From Aquabacterium humicola (GTDB taxonomy: Bacteria; Pseudomonadota; Gammaproteobacteria; Burkholderiales; Burkholderiaceae_C), in contig NZ_JARGNB010000011.1 in assembly GCF_030167915.1 (NCBI RefSeq), positions 62,001 through 126,000 of the forward strand: 64,000 bases of DNA. The letters run 5' to 3'. Shown one piece after another: positions 36,200 through 47,891 of this stretch (the first letter of the stretch is position 1; every line of letters starts with the position of its first letter). The position numbers and the translations under genes were made by a program. Under the pieces are notes generated by a model. That model did not search any database. It was not told where the DNA came from and was given only the letters and a program-made list of their open reading frames with translations.

Positions 36200-37339
36200 C
36201 TACATCGCCGCGCGGAAGAAGCGCTCGTAGTCGGCTTCGGTGGCCGGCCGCGGGTTGGTCTGGCCGGTGAAGTCCTTCGCCGCCAGCGGCACCAGCTGCG
36301 GAATGTGCGCGAGCGTCACGCCGCGTGCGGCCAGGCCGCCATCGATGCCGATGTCGCGCTTCAGGGCCTTCAGCCAGCCGACGAAGGAAAGGCCGCCGGT
36401 CTTCAGGCCGACCACGTGCGCCATCTCGTCGAACTTGCCCGGCACCGCCTCGTGGTTCCAGGCCAGCACCGTGTCGATCATCAGCGCGTTCGCCAGGCCA
36501 TGGTGCAGGTCGCAGACGGCGCCCAGCGCGTGGGCGCAGGCGTGCACCGAGCCCAGGTCCTTCTGGAAGGCGATGGCGCCCATCATCGAGCTCATCAGCA
36601 TGTCGGCGCGGGCTTGCAGGTTCGCGGGCTCGCGCACCGCGGTGGCCAGCGACCGTGCGCCGATGCGCAGGCCTTCCAGCGCGATGCCGTCGCACAGCGG
36701 GTGGTAGGCCGGCGACAGGTAGCTCTCGATGTTGTGCGTCAGCGCGTCCATGCCGGTCGCCGCGGTGATCGCGGCGGGCAGCGCCAGCGTCAGCTCCGGG
36801 TCGGCGAACACCGCCTTCGCGAGGATCTTCGGGCTGAAGACGGTGCGCTTGTGGTGGGTGTCGTTCTCGGACACCACCGCCGAGCGGCCGACCTCGCTGC
36901 CGGTGCCGGCGGTCGTCGGCAGCGCGATGAAGTGCGGCAGCTCGTGCACGATGGGCCGCACCTGCGGGTGGTCCCAGACGTACTCGAGGATGTCGCCCTC
37001 GTGCGTGGCCGCCAGGCCCACGACCTTCGCGACGTCCAGCGCCGCGCCGCCGCCGAAGCCGATCACGCAGTCGGCCTCGTGCGCGCGGTACGCGTCGGCG
37101 CCGGCCATCACCTGCGCGCAGGTGGGGTTGCCGTGCACGCCGTCGTAGACGCCGGCGACCAGCCCGGCGATGTCCAGCAGCCCCTTGAACTCGGCCAGCA
37201 GCGGCAGCTGCGCGAGCGCGCGATCGGTGACGATCAGCGGCCGTTCGAGTCCGCGCGCGCGCAGGTGTTCGGCGACGAGCTTGCGCGCGCCGGGCCCGAA
37301 GTGGATCGGGGTTGGGAAGTTGAATTGACTGATGCTCAT
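36200..37339 (-). CDS. Iron-containing (group III) alcohol dehydrogenase
   Basis: A 379-residue enzyme with an N-terminal Rossmann-type half (GPGARKLVAEHL, IGFGGGAALDVAKVVG, PTTAGTGSEVG) and a helical metal-binding half. The four metal ligands are visible: Asp and His in GMDALTHNIE, and the two His of HACAHALG and DLHHGLANA. Family members oxidise small alcohols or reduce aldehydes. In the operon it takes the place of the PuuB oxidase, which suggests that the substrate carries a hydroxyl rather than a second amine. A phosphonoacetaldehyde reductase role (PhpC-like, same family) is an alternative because phnW is adjacent. Confidence 0.9.
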   Translation of the reverse strand: MSISQFNFPTPIHFGPGARKLVAEHLRARGLERPLIVTDRALAQLPLLAEFKGLLDIAGLVAGVYDGVHGNPTCAQVMAGADAYRAHEADCVIGFGGGAALDVAKVVGLAATHEGDILEYVWDHPQVRPIVHELPHFIALPTTAGTGSEVGRSAVVSENDTHHKRTVFSPKILAKAVFADPELTLALPAAITAATGMDALTHNIESYLSPAYHPLCDGIALEGLRIGARSLATAVREPANLQARADMLMSSMMGAIAFQKDLGSVHACAHALGAVCDLHHGLANALMIDTVLAWNHEAVPGKFDEMAHVVGLKTGGLSFVGWLKALKRDIGIDGGLAARGVTLAHIPQLVPLAAKDFTGQTNPRPATEADYERFFRAAM

Positions 37340-37368
37340 GATCGGTTCGTCGCGGCGCCTGATGCGCT

Positions 37369-38730
<1,362 letters not shown>

Positions 38731-38758
38731 GCGCTTGCTGTCTCCTCGTGGAATGCGT

Positions 38759-39868
38759 TCAATCGTGCGCTCGAATGCCGAGCTCTTCGAGCGTCTCGGC
38801 GACGGCGTTCACGGCCTGCCGGATCTCGTTGCGACCGATCGCGCCGATGCAGCCGACGCGGAAGGTCTCGATCTCCGTGAGCTTGCCAGGATAGAGGATG
38901 AAGCCGCGCGCCTTCGCGGCCGCGTAGAAGCGCTTGAAATCGTAGGCCGGGTGCGATGGCGCATGGAAGGTGACGATGATCGGCGCCTGGATCGCGGGGT
39001 CGAGGAAGGGCACCAGGCCCAGGCGCTGCATGCCGTCGACCAGCGTGCGGTAGTTGTCGGTGTAGCGCGCCAGTCGTGCCGGTTGGCCGCCTTCGTCGAC
39101 GAACTGCTGCACGGCCTCGGCCAGCGCGACGACCACGTGCGTCGGCGGCGTGAAGCGCCACTGGCCGGTCTTCTCCATGTACTGGTGCTGGTCGAAGAGG
39201 TCCATCGCCAGGCTCTGGCTGTTGCCCGCGCATCGCTCAAGCACGGTCTTGCGCAGGAAGACGAAGCCCATGCCCGGCACGCCCTCGAGGCACTTGCCGC
39301 TGGCGGCGATCAGCGCATCGAAGGTGATCTCGCGGGCATCGATCGGCAGCGCGCCGAAGCTCGACATCGCATCGACGATCAGGCCCTTGCCGCGCCGCGC
39401 GCAGACCGCGGCCACCTCGGCCAGCGGGTTCAGCACGCCGGTGCCGGTCTCGCAGTGGATCAGGATCACGTGGGTGACCGAGGCATCGGTCTCGAGCTTC
39501 GCCTCGAGCGCGGCCGGCGACACCGGCTCCTGCTCGCCGAAGGGCAGCACGCTCAGGCGGCGGCCCATCAGCTGCGTCAGTTTCGCGGCGCGCTTGCAGT
39601 AGGCGCCGTTGTCGAGCACCAGCACGTGGCCGTCGCGCGGCACGACGGTCGCGACCGCGGCTTCGACGCTGAAGGTGCCGCTGCCCTGCAAGGGCACGAC
39701 GGTGTGCGTGTCGTGGCCGTGCACGATGTCCAGCAGCCGCTGGCGCAACTGCGCGGTGACGGCATTGAAGTCCGCATCCCACGAGCCCCAGTCCTTCAGC
39801 ATCGCGAGCTTGGTGCGCAGGGTCGTCGTCAGCGGCCCGGGGGTCAGCAGGATGCGGTCGCGGTCCAT
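38759..39868 (-). CDS. phnW: 2-aminoethylphosphonate-pyruvate transaminase
   Basis: A 369-residue class V (SGAT-like) PLP aminotransferase. [11 protein letters not shown] at the N-terminus, the [12 protein letters not shown] cofactor loop, the Asp in VDAMSSFGA and the PLP-binding Lys K192 in AASGKCLEG match PhnW closely. It transfers the amine of 2-aminoethylphosphonate to pyruvate, giving phosphonoacetaldehyde and alanine. PhnY and PhnA, encoded across the GntR gene, would complete degradation. A GGAG site precedes the ATG. It may be the first gene of the operon that runs on through the GS-like ligase. Confidence 0.94.
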   Translation of the reverse strand: MDRDRILLTPGPLTTTLRTKLAMLKDWGSWDADFNAVTAQLRQRLLDIVHGHDTHTVVPLQGSGTFSVEAAVATVVPRDGHVLVLDNGAYCKRAAKLTQLMGRRLSVLPFGEQEPVSPAALEAKLETDASVTHVILIHCETGTGVLNPLAEVAAVCARRGKGLIVDAMSSFGALPIDAREITFDALIAASGKCLEGVPGMGFVFLRKTVLERCAGNSQSLAMDLFDQHQYMEKTGQWRFTPPTHVVVALAEAVQQFVDEGGQPARLARYTDNYRTLVDGMQRLGLVPFLDPAIQAPIIVTFHAPSHPAYDFKRFYAAAKARGFILYPGKLTEIETFRVGCIGAIGRNEIRQAVNAVAETLEELGIRAHD

Positions 39869-39966
39869 GTCATTTGCTCCGTGATGCGAGGCACGCCGAT
39901 GAGGTTCGTGGAAGTGCTTGCAGGCGCGGGGGGCCTCTTGCGGTCAATGCATGCGGACACCGAGCG

Positions 39967-40094
39967 GGCCAAGGCCACTGGGTGCCCGGCTCCGCTCATG
40001 TCCCCCGGGCCGTGCGCCGCCGATACGCCTCGCTCAATCACCGGCCGGCCCTCCTCCTTGACTTCGCTACGCCGGGCACCCAGCGCCCTTGGCC
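39967..40094 (-). repeat. 128-base structured repeat, unit 1
   Basis: Terminal arms 39967-39990 and 40071-40094 are complementary at 22 of 24 positions. Between them lie a 21-base block (39991-40011), a 29-base variable stretch (40012-40040) and a 28-base block (40041-40068). Both blocks are identical, in reverse complement, to those of unit 2. The arms of the two units do not resemble each other. Read on the minus strand, the 28-base block contains AAGGAGG. Confidence 0.85.
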
Positions 40095-40136
40095 AAAGCG
40101 ACACCGTGGCATGCGACGGTCTGCCAGGGCGGTGCG

Positions 40137-40264
40137 GATCAGGACGGCGGGGCGCTCTGTGGAGCGAAGTCAAGGAGGAGGGCCGGCCGGAATTCAGCCT
40201 GGACGTCATGGCGCAGCCCGGCCCGGGGGACATGAGCGGAACAGAGCGCCCCGCCGGCCTGATC
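40137..40264 (+). repeat. 128-base structured repeat, unit 2 (inverted relative to unit 1)
   Basis: Terminal arms 40137-40160 and 40241-40264 are complementary at 23 of 24 positions. The order is arm, GG, 28-base block (40163-40190), 29-base variable stretch (40191-40219), 21-base block (40220-40240), arm. It has exactly the same length and spacing as unit 1, which lies 42 bases away on the other strand. On the plus strand AAGGAGG (40172-40178) and two ATG triplets fall inside. Confidence 0.85.
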
Positions 40265-40295
40265 ATGTGCGGTGAAAGCACGCGCAGTCCCATGC

Positions 40296-42010
40296 TCATC
40301 CCTTCCACGCCTGTGTACGCCGATCGACCCACCAGCCGAGCGCCATGAACAGCAGCGTCGCGACGGTGTTCGCCGCGGCGATGAGGATCGCCATCGCCGC
40401 CGCGGCGCCGATCTCGCCCGCTTCGTCGAGGTTCAGGATCGCGATCGACGCCACCTTGGTCTCGGGCGAATAGAGGAACACGACGGCCGAGATCGTCGTC
40501 ATCGCGTTGATGAAGAAATAACGCGCAATGTCCACGAGGGCCGGCGTGCAGATCGGCAGCGTCACGCGCCAGAAGGTCTTGAAGAAGGGCACCTTCAGCG
40601 AGGCCGACACCGACTCGAACTCCGGGTCCAGCGCCTTCAGCGCCGTCACCGCGGTGAGGTGGCCGGTGGTGTAGAAGTGAACGATGGTGCAGACGGTCAG
40701 GAGGGTGAGCGTGTGGTACAGCCCGCCCAGCGGATTGTTCGGCGCGTTGAAGAAGAAGATGTAGCCCAGGCCCAGCACGAGGCCGGGCACGGCCATCGGC
40801 AGCAGGGCCATCAGTCGCACCACGCTGCGCAGCGGCTTCGCGCCCTGCGTCTTCTCCAGCAGGTAGGCGCCGCCGAAGACCAGCAGCGTGCCGACCGTGG
40901 CGGTGCCCGTGGCCATCACCAGGCTGTTGACGAAGGCCTCGCCGACCTCGGCGTCGACCAACCCCATCGTGTAGTGGCGCCAGCTCGGCGTGAGGTTGTA
41001 GGGCCAGAAGCTGGCGAAGGAGGCGAAGACCGCCATGCCCAGCATCGCGAGGATCAGCGCGCACACCGCCCAGCAGTAGGCCGACATGACCGCGTCGAAC
41101 AGCGGCGCGCGTTTCGGACGATAGGGCACGGCGCGTGCGCTGAGCATCGCGGTCTGCTTGCGCGACACCCAGTGGTCGACGCCGAAGGTCAGCACCGCCG
41201 GCGCCAGCAGCAGCAGCGCGACGACCGCGCCCTTCGGGAAGTCCTGCTGGCCGATCACCAGCTTGAAGACATCGGTGGCCAGCACGTTGAAATTGCCGCC
41301 GATGACCTTGGGGATGCCGAAGTCGGTGATGACCAGCGTGAAGGTCACCAGCGTGGCCGAGATCAGCCCGTACTTCGCACCCGGCAAGGTGATGGTGAGG
41401 AACTTGCGGCGCGCGGTAGTGCCCAGCGCATCGGCGGCTTCATAGAGCCGCGCATCGGCCGCCGCGAGCGCCGTGATCAGGATCATCAGCGCATGCGGGA
41501 ATACCGCGAAGGTCTCGGCCAGCACGATGCCGGGCGCGCCGTAGATCTGCTCGATGCCGAAACGGGTCAGCCACGCCTTCAGCACGCCCTGGTTGCCGAA
41601 CCAGTAGATCAGCGAGATCGCGGCCAGCAGCGATGGCGCCAGCAGCGGCACCAGCGTGATCGTGCGCACCAGCGCCTTGAAGCGCATGCGGCTGCGCGTC
41701 AGCGCGTAGGCGAAGCAGAACGCCGTCGGAATCACGACGAGGCAGACGACGCCGGACACCCACAGGCTGTTCCACAGCGACTCCAGCAGCGCCGGCGTCT
41801 GCGCGTAGGCGATGAAGTTCGCGAGGCCGACATAGCGGCCCTGCGTATCCTCGATCGCCTTCATCAGGATCGCGCCGAGCGGCGAGGCCAGGAAGGCCAG
41901 CAGCACCGCGGCCACCAGCACCATGCCCGCATGCGCGATGCGTTCGGTCCAGTGGATCTTCAGCCGCACCGGTGCGGAAGGACCCAGCGGCACCGAGGCG
42001 GCGACGGTGT

Positions 42011-42014
<4 letters not shown>
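40296..42014 (-). CDS. 2-aminoethylphosphonate-type ABC transporter permease (fused double permease)
   Basis: A 572-residue inner-membrane protein with two consecutive binding-protein-dependent permease domains of about six helices each, as in FbpB-type importers. The coupling (EAA) segments can be seen around EAADALGTTARRKFLTITLP and ESVSASLKVPFFKTFWRVTLPI. It would form the channel of the importer with the ATPase and binding protein encoded just upstream. Its start overlaps the ATPase stop by four bases. Substrate assignment comes from the neighbouring phnW, phnA and phnY genes and from the known putative 2-aminoethylphosphonate transporter family; the protein itself only shows an ABC permease. 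Confidence 0.85.
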
Positions 42015-43084
<1,070 letters not shown>

Positions 43085-43085
43085 G

Positions 43086-44123
43086 TCAACGTTTCTCGAC
43101 TTTCGAGTTGTAGCGCTTGGTCCACTCGGCGAGCACGCGCTCGCGGTTGTCGGCCACGGTCGAGAAGTCCATCTTCACCAGGCGCGCCTCGTAGTCCTTC
43201 GGCACGTTGGCCAGCGGTGCGGCGACGCCCGGCTGCGCGGTGATCGCGAAGTTCTTGCCGTACAGCAGCATCGCGTCCTTGCTCGACGCCCAGTCGGCCA
43301 GCTTCTTGGCCGCGTCGAGCTTCTTCGTGCCCTTGTGGATCGCGAAGGCCTCGAGGTCCCAGCCCAGGCCTTCCTTCGGGAACACCAGGTCGATCGGTGC
43401 GCCCTTGGCCTTGTTGCTGTTGGCGCGGTACTCGAACGAGATGCCGACGACGTACTCGCCCGACGCGGCCATGTTGCAGGGCTTGGAGCCGGAGTGCGTG
43501 TACTGCGCGATGTTCTCGTGCAGGCCGTCCATGTACTTCCAGCCGCCGCCCTTGCCGTTGTCGTCGCCCCAGAGCGTGAGCCACGCGGTGACGTCGAAGA
43601 AGCCGGTGCCCGACGATGCGGGGCTGGGCATCACGATCTGGCCCTTGTAGGCGGGCTTCAGCAGGTCCTTCCAGGTCTCGGGCTTCGGGATGTTCTTCTT
43701 CTGCGCCTCGACCGTGTTGAAGCAGATCGTCGCGCCCCACACGTCCATGCCGAACCAGGCCGGCGGGTTCTTCTTGTCCCGGTACTGGCTCATGATCGCG
43801 TCGTGGTTCAGCGGCTTGTAGGGCTCGAGCATGCCGTTCTTGTCCAGCAGCGCGAGGCTCGACGCCGCGACGCCCATCACCGCATCGGCTTGCGGGTTGC
43901 CTTTCTCGGCCAGCAGCTTGGCGGTGACCACCCCGGTGGAATCGCGCACCCAGCGCAGCTCGATGTCCGGATGCACCTTGTTGAAGCCTTCCTGGTAAGC
44001 CTTCAGCTGGTCGGTCTCCAGTGCGGTGTAGACGAGCAGCTGGGTCTTCTGCGCCGCCGCGGGCAGGGCCAGCGCGAGCAGCGCGGCGGCGGAGAACCAG
44101 GAAACGGACGCCGGGATTCGCAT
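43086..44123 (-). CDS. 2-aminoethylphosphonate-type periplasmic binding protein
   Basis: A 345-residue extracellular solute-binding protein with a signal peptide ending LALPAAAQ. Segments such as LLVYTALETDQLKAYQEGFNK, WGATICFNT and GTGFFDVTAWLTLWG match the Fbp-like family to which putative 2-aminoethylphosphonate binding proteins (PhnS-like) belong. It is the first gene of the minus-strand transport operon and lies opposite the gntR gene. A good promoter (TTGACA, 18 bases, TAGATT) is found about 125 bases upstream of its start. Confidence 0.87.
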   Translation of the reverse strand: MRIPASVSWFSAAALLALALPAAAQKTQLLVYTALETDQLKAYQEGFNKVHPDIELRWVRDSTGVVTAKLLAEKGNPQADAVMGVAASSLALLDKNGMLEPYKPLNHDAIMSQYRDKKNPPAWFGMDVWGATICFNTVEAQKKNIPKPETWKDLLKPAYKGQIVMPSPASSGTGFFDVTAWLTLWGDDNGKGGGWKYMDGLHENIAQYTHSGSKPCNMAASGEYVVGISFEYRANSNKAKGAPIDLVFPKEGLGWDLEAFAIHKGTKKLDAAKKLADWASSKDAMLLYGKNFAITAQPGVAAPLANVPKDYEARLVKMDFSTVADNRERVLAEWTKRYNSKVEKR

Positions 44124-44248
44124 GAACTTCTCCTGATGGCCGCTGTGGGCCGCCGTTGTGGCCGGGGGAAAACGCGAGAGCTTGGGCTGCCGGGGTGACC
44201 ACCTGATGACGCGAAGGGCTTCGCGCCGGCGTCCGCCGACCGTGGCGC

Positions 44249-44278
44249 AATCTATCGCCCGGCTTCAAAGTGTGTCAA
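44249..44278 (-). promoter_or_regulatory. Promoter of the phosphonate transport operon
   Basis: On the minus strand TTGACA (44278-44273) is followed after 18 bases by TAGATT (44254-44249), a near-consensus sigma-70 promoter about 125 bases upstream of the binding-protein start. It is the best promoter in the window. Confidence 0.65.
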
Positions 44279-44290
44279 CGGTATTTTGCT

Positions 44291-44304
44291 GATTGTTGAC
44301 AATC
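44291..44304. promoter_or_regulatory. Candidate GntR-family operator between divergent phn operons
   Basis: GATTGT and ACAATC are exact complements around TG (centre 44297-44298). The core TTGT-TG-ACAA fits the TGT-N-ACA-type sites bound by FadR-subfamily GntR regulators, one of which is encoded 60 bases downstream. The site lies 12 bases upstream of the minus-35 of the leftward promoter and overlaps a plus-strand TTGACA, so one regulator could control both directions. Confidence 0.6.
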
Positions 44305-44364
44305 TACGATGCGGGTCGTCCAATGGCGCGCCATGGACCGTCCCGCGCCCCCGTCGATCGAGCG

Positions 44365-46318
<1,954 letters not shown>

Positions 46319-46320
46319 CC

Positions 46321-46402
46321 CACCCCCGTAGCGACTTCGTCGCCTCCCCCTCAAGGGGGCGGCCCCAGCGGACCGGCAGAGCCGGATCCGCGGCGCCCGC
46401 TT
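46321..46402 (+). repeat. Dispersed hairpin repeat between phnA and phnY
   Basis: The whole gap is made of hairpins: GCGAC-TTC-GTCGC (46331-46343), CCCCC-TCAA-GGGGG (46346-46359) and a GGACCGGC/GCCGG-TCC stem (46370-46389). It resembles short repeats that are very common between genes in Comamonadaceae-type genomes, and shares the C5/G5 hairpin with the copies at 4593 and 56145. It could act as a mild attenuator inside the operon. Confidence 0.65.
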
Positions 46403-46417
46403 GAACGGAGCAACTTC

Positions 46418-47848
46418 GTGAAGCTAGAAGCACTTCGCATCGCCGGCGAGAAGATCGGCGCCGACCGCGGCGGCGAACGCTGCATCGAGGTGCGCAATCC
46501 CTTCACGCGCGCGCTGGTCGGCACCGTGCCGAAGGCGTCGCTCGACGAGGTGCGCGACGCCTTCGAGATCGCGCGCGGCTACCGCGCCCGGCTGTCGCGC
46601 TTCGAGCGCGCCAACATCCTGAACCGCGCCGCCGCCGCGGTGCGTGCGCGCACCGCCGAGATCGCCGCGCTGATCACCGCGGAGAGCGGGCTGTCGCTGA
46701 AGGACAGCCACTACGAGGCCGGCCGGGTCGCCGACGTGCTGATGTTCGGCGCCAGCGAGTGCCTGAAGGACGACGGCCAGACCTTTTCCTGCGACATCAC
46801 GCCGCATGGCCGCGCACGCCGGGTGCATACGCAGCGCGAGCCGCTGCTCGGCGTGATCACCGCGATCACGCCGTTCAACCACCCGATGAACCAGGTGGCC
46901 CACAAGGTGGTGCCGTCGGTGGCGACGAACAACCGCATGGTGCTCAAGCCCAGCGAGAAGGTGCCGCTGTCGGCCCTGCTGTTCGCCGACATCCTGTACG
47001 AAGCCGGCCTGCCGCCGCCGATGCTGAGCGTGCTGACCGGCGATCCGCGCGAGATCGCCGACGAGTTGCTGACACACCCGGCCGTCGACCTCGTCACCTT
47101 CACCGGCGGCGTGGCGATCGGCAAGAGCATCGCCTCGAAGGTCGGCTACCGGCGCGTCGTGCTCGAGCTTGGCGGCAACGACCCGATCATCGTGATGGAT
47201 GATGCCGACCTCGACGAGGCCTCGACGCTCGCGGTGCAGGGCTCGTACAAGAACTCGGGCCAGCGCTGCACGGCCGTCAAGCGCATGCTGGTGCACGAAG
47301 CGGTGGCCGCGCGCTTCACCGACCTCGTCGTCGACAAGACCCGGGCCTGGCGTTACGGCGACCCGAGCGACGAGAAGACGGACATGGGCACGGTGATCGA
47401 CGAGGCCGCCGCCAAGCTCTTCGAAGCGCGCGTCGACGAAGCGATCGCGCAGGGCGCGCGGCTGCTCGCCGGCCACCGCCGCGACGGGGCCTTGTACGCG
47501 CCGACGGTGATCGACCAGGTCGATCCGGCGATGACCGTCGTGCGCGAGGAAACCTTCGGCCCGGTGTCGCCGATCATCCCGTTCGCATCGGTGGACGAGG
47601 CGATCCGCATCTCCAACGGCACCGCCTACGGGCTGTCGTCGTCGCTGTGCACCAACCGGCTCGACGTGATCCGGCGCTTCGTCGACGCGCTGCAGGTCGG
47701 CACCGTCAACGTGCGCGAGGTGCCTGGCTACCGGCTGGAGCTGACGCCCTTCGGCGGCATCAAGGATTCGGGCCTGGGCTACAAGGAAGGCGTGCAGGAA
47801 GCGATGAAGAGTTTCACCAACCTGAAGACGTATTCGCTGCCGTGGTAA
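46418..47848 (+). CDS. phnY: Phosphonoacetaldehyde dehydrogenase
   Basis: A 476-residue NAD(P)-dependent aldehyde dehydrogenase that oxidises phosphonoacetaldehyde to phosphonoacetate. The nucleophile is C284 in NSGQRCTAVKR, the general base lies in LELGGNDP, and TPFNHPMNQVAHKV and EETFGPVSPI are the usual ALDH blocks. The GVITAITPFNHP and NVREVPGYRLE regions and position directly after phnA support PhnY over other ALDHs. Translation starts at GTG after a GGAG. It is separated from phnA only by the hairpin repeat and probably shares its transcript. Confidence 0.92.
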   Translation: MKLEALRIAGEKIGADRGGERCIEVRNPFTRALVGTVPKASLDEVRDAFEIARGYRARLSRFERANILNRAAAAVRARTAEIAALITAESGLSLKDSHYEAGRVADVLMFGASECLKDDGQTFSCDITPHGRARRVHTQREPLLGVITAITPFNHPMNQVAHKVVPSVATNNRMVLKPSEKVPLSALLFADILYEAGLPPPMLSVLTGDPREIADELLTHPAVDLVTFTGGVAIGKSIASKVGYRRVVLELGGNDPIIVMDDADLDEASTLAVQGSYKNSGQRCTAVKRMLVHEAVAARFTDLVVDKTRAWRYGDPSDEKTDMGTVIDEAAAKLFEARVDEAIAQGARLLAGHRRDGALYAPTVIDQVDPAMTVVREETFGPVSPIIPFASVDEAIRISNGTAYGLSSSLCTNRLDVIRRFVDALQVGTVNVREVPGYRLELTPFGGIKDSGLGYKEGVQEAMKSFTNLKTYSLPW

Positions 47849-47891
47849 ACACCGGGAATGAAGAACCGGCCCGCCCGCGCGTCGCGCTGAC

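Larger units (their letters stand above)
39869..40295. other. Gene-free region with a nested inverted-repeat pair
   Basis: These 427 bases separate phnW from the phosphonate permease. Most of the region is occupied by two 128-base units in opposite orientation, described separately. The remaining 98 bases next to phnW hold its ribosome site and a TTGACC that could be part of a promoter, without a convincing minus-10. Short open frames run through the units, but none has a convincing start or known domain. Confidence 0.7.

Noticed and set aside
36200-37339. Phosphonate biosynthesis (PhpC-like reductase) as the main explanation of the alcohol dehydrogenase
   Set aside because: No PEP mutase or phosphonopyruvate decarboxylase gene is present, and the surrounding phosphonate genes are catabolic. 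Retained only as an alternative activity.
39967-40264. A single insertion sequence or composite transposon
   Set aside because: There is no transposase, the terminal arms differ between units, and no target-site duplication is evident.
40208-40348. A short plus-strand open frame starting at an ATG after AAGGAGG inside repeat unit 2
   Set aside because: It has a ribosome-like site and an ATG, but the distance is about 29 bases, it runs into the permease gene in antisense, and the product has no recognisable features. Kept only as an alternative reading of the repeat.
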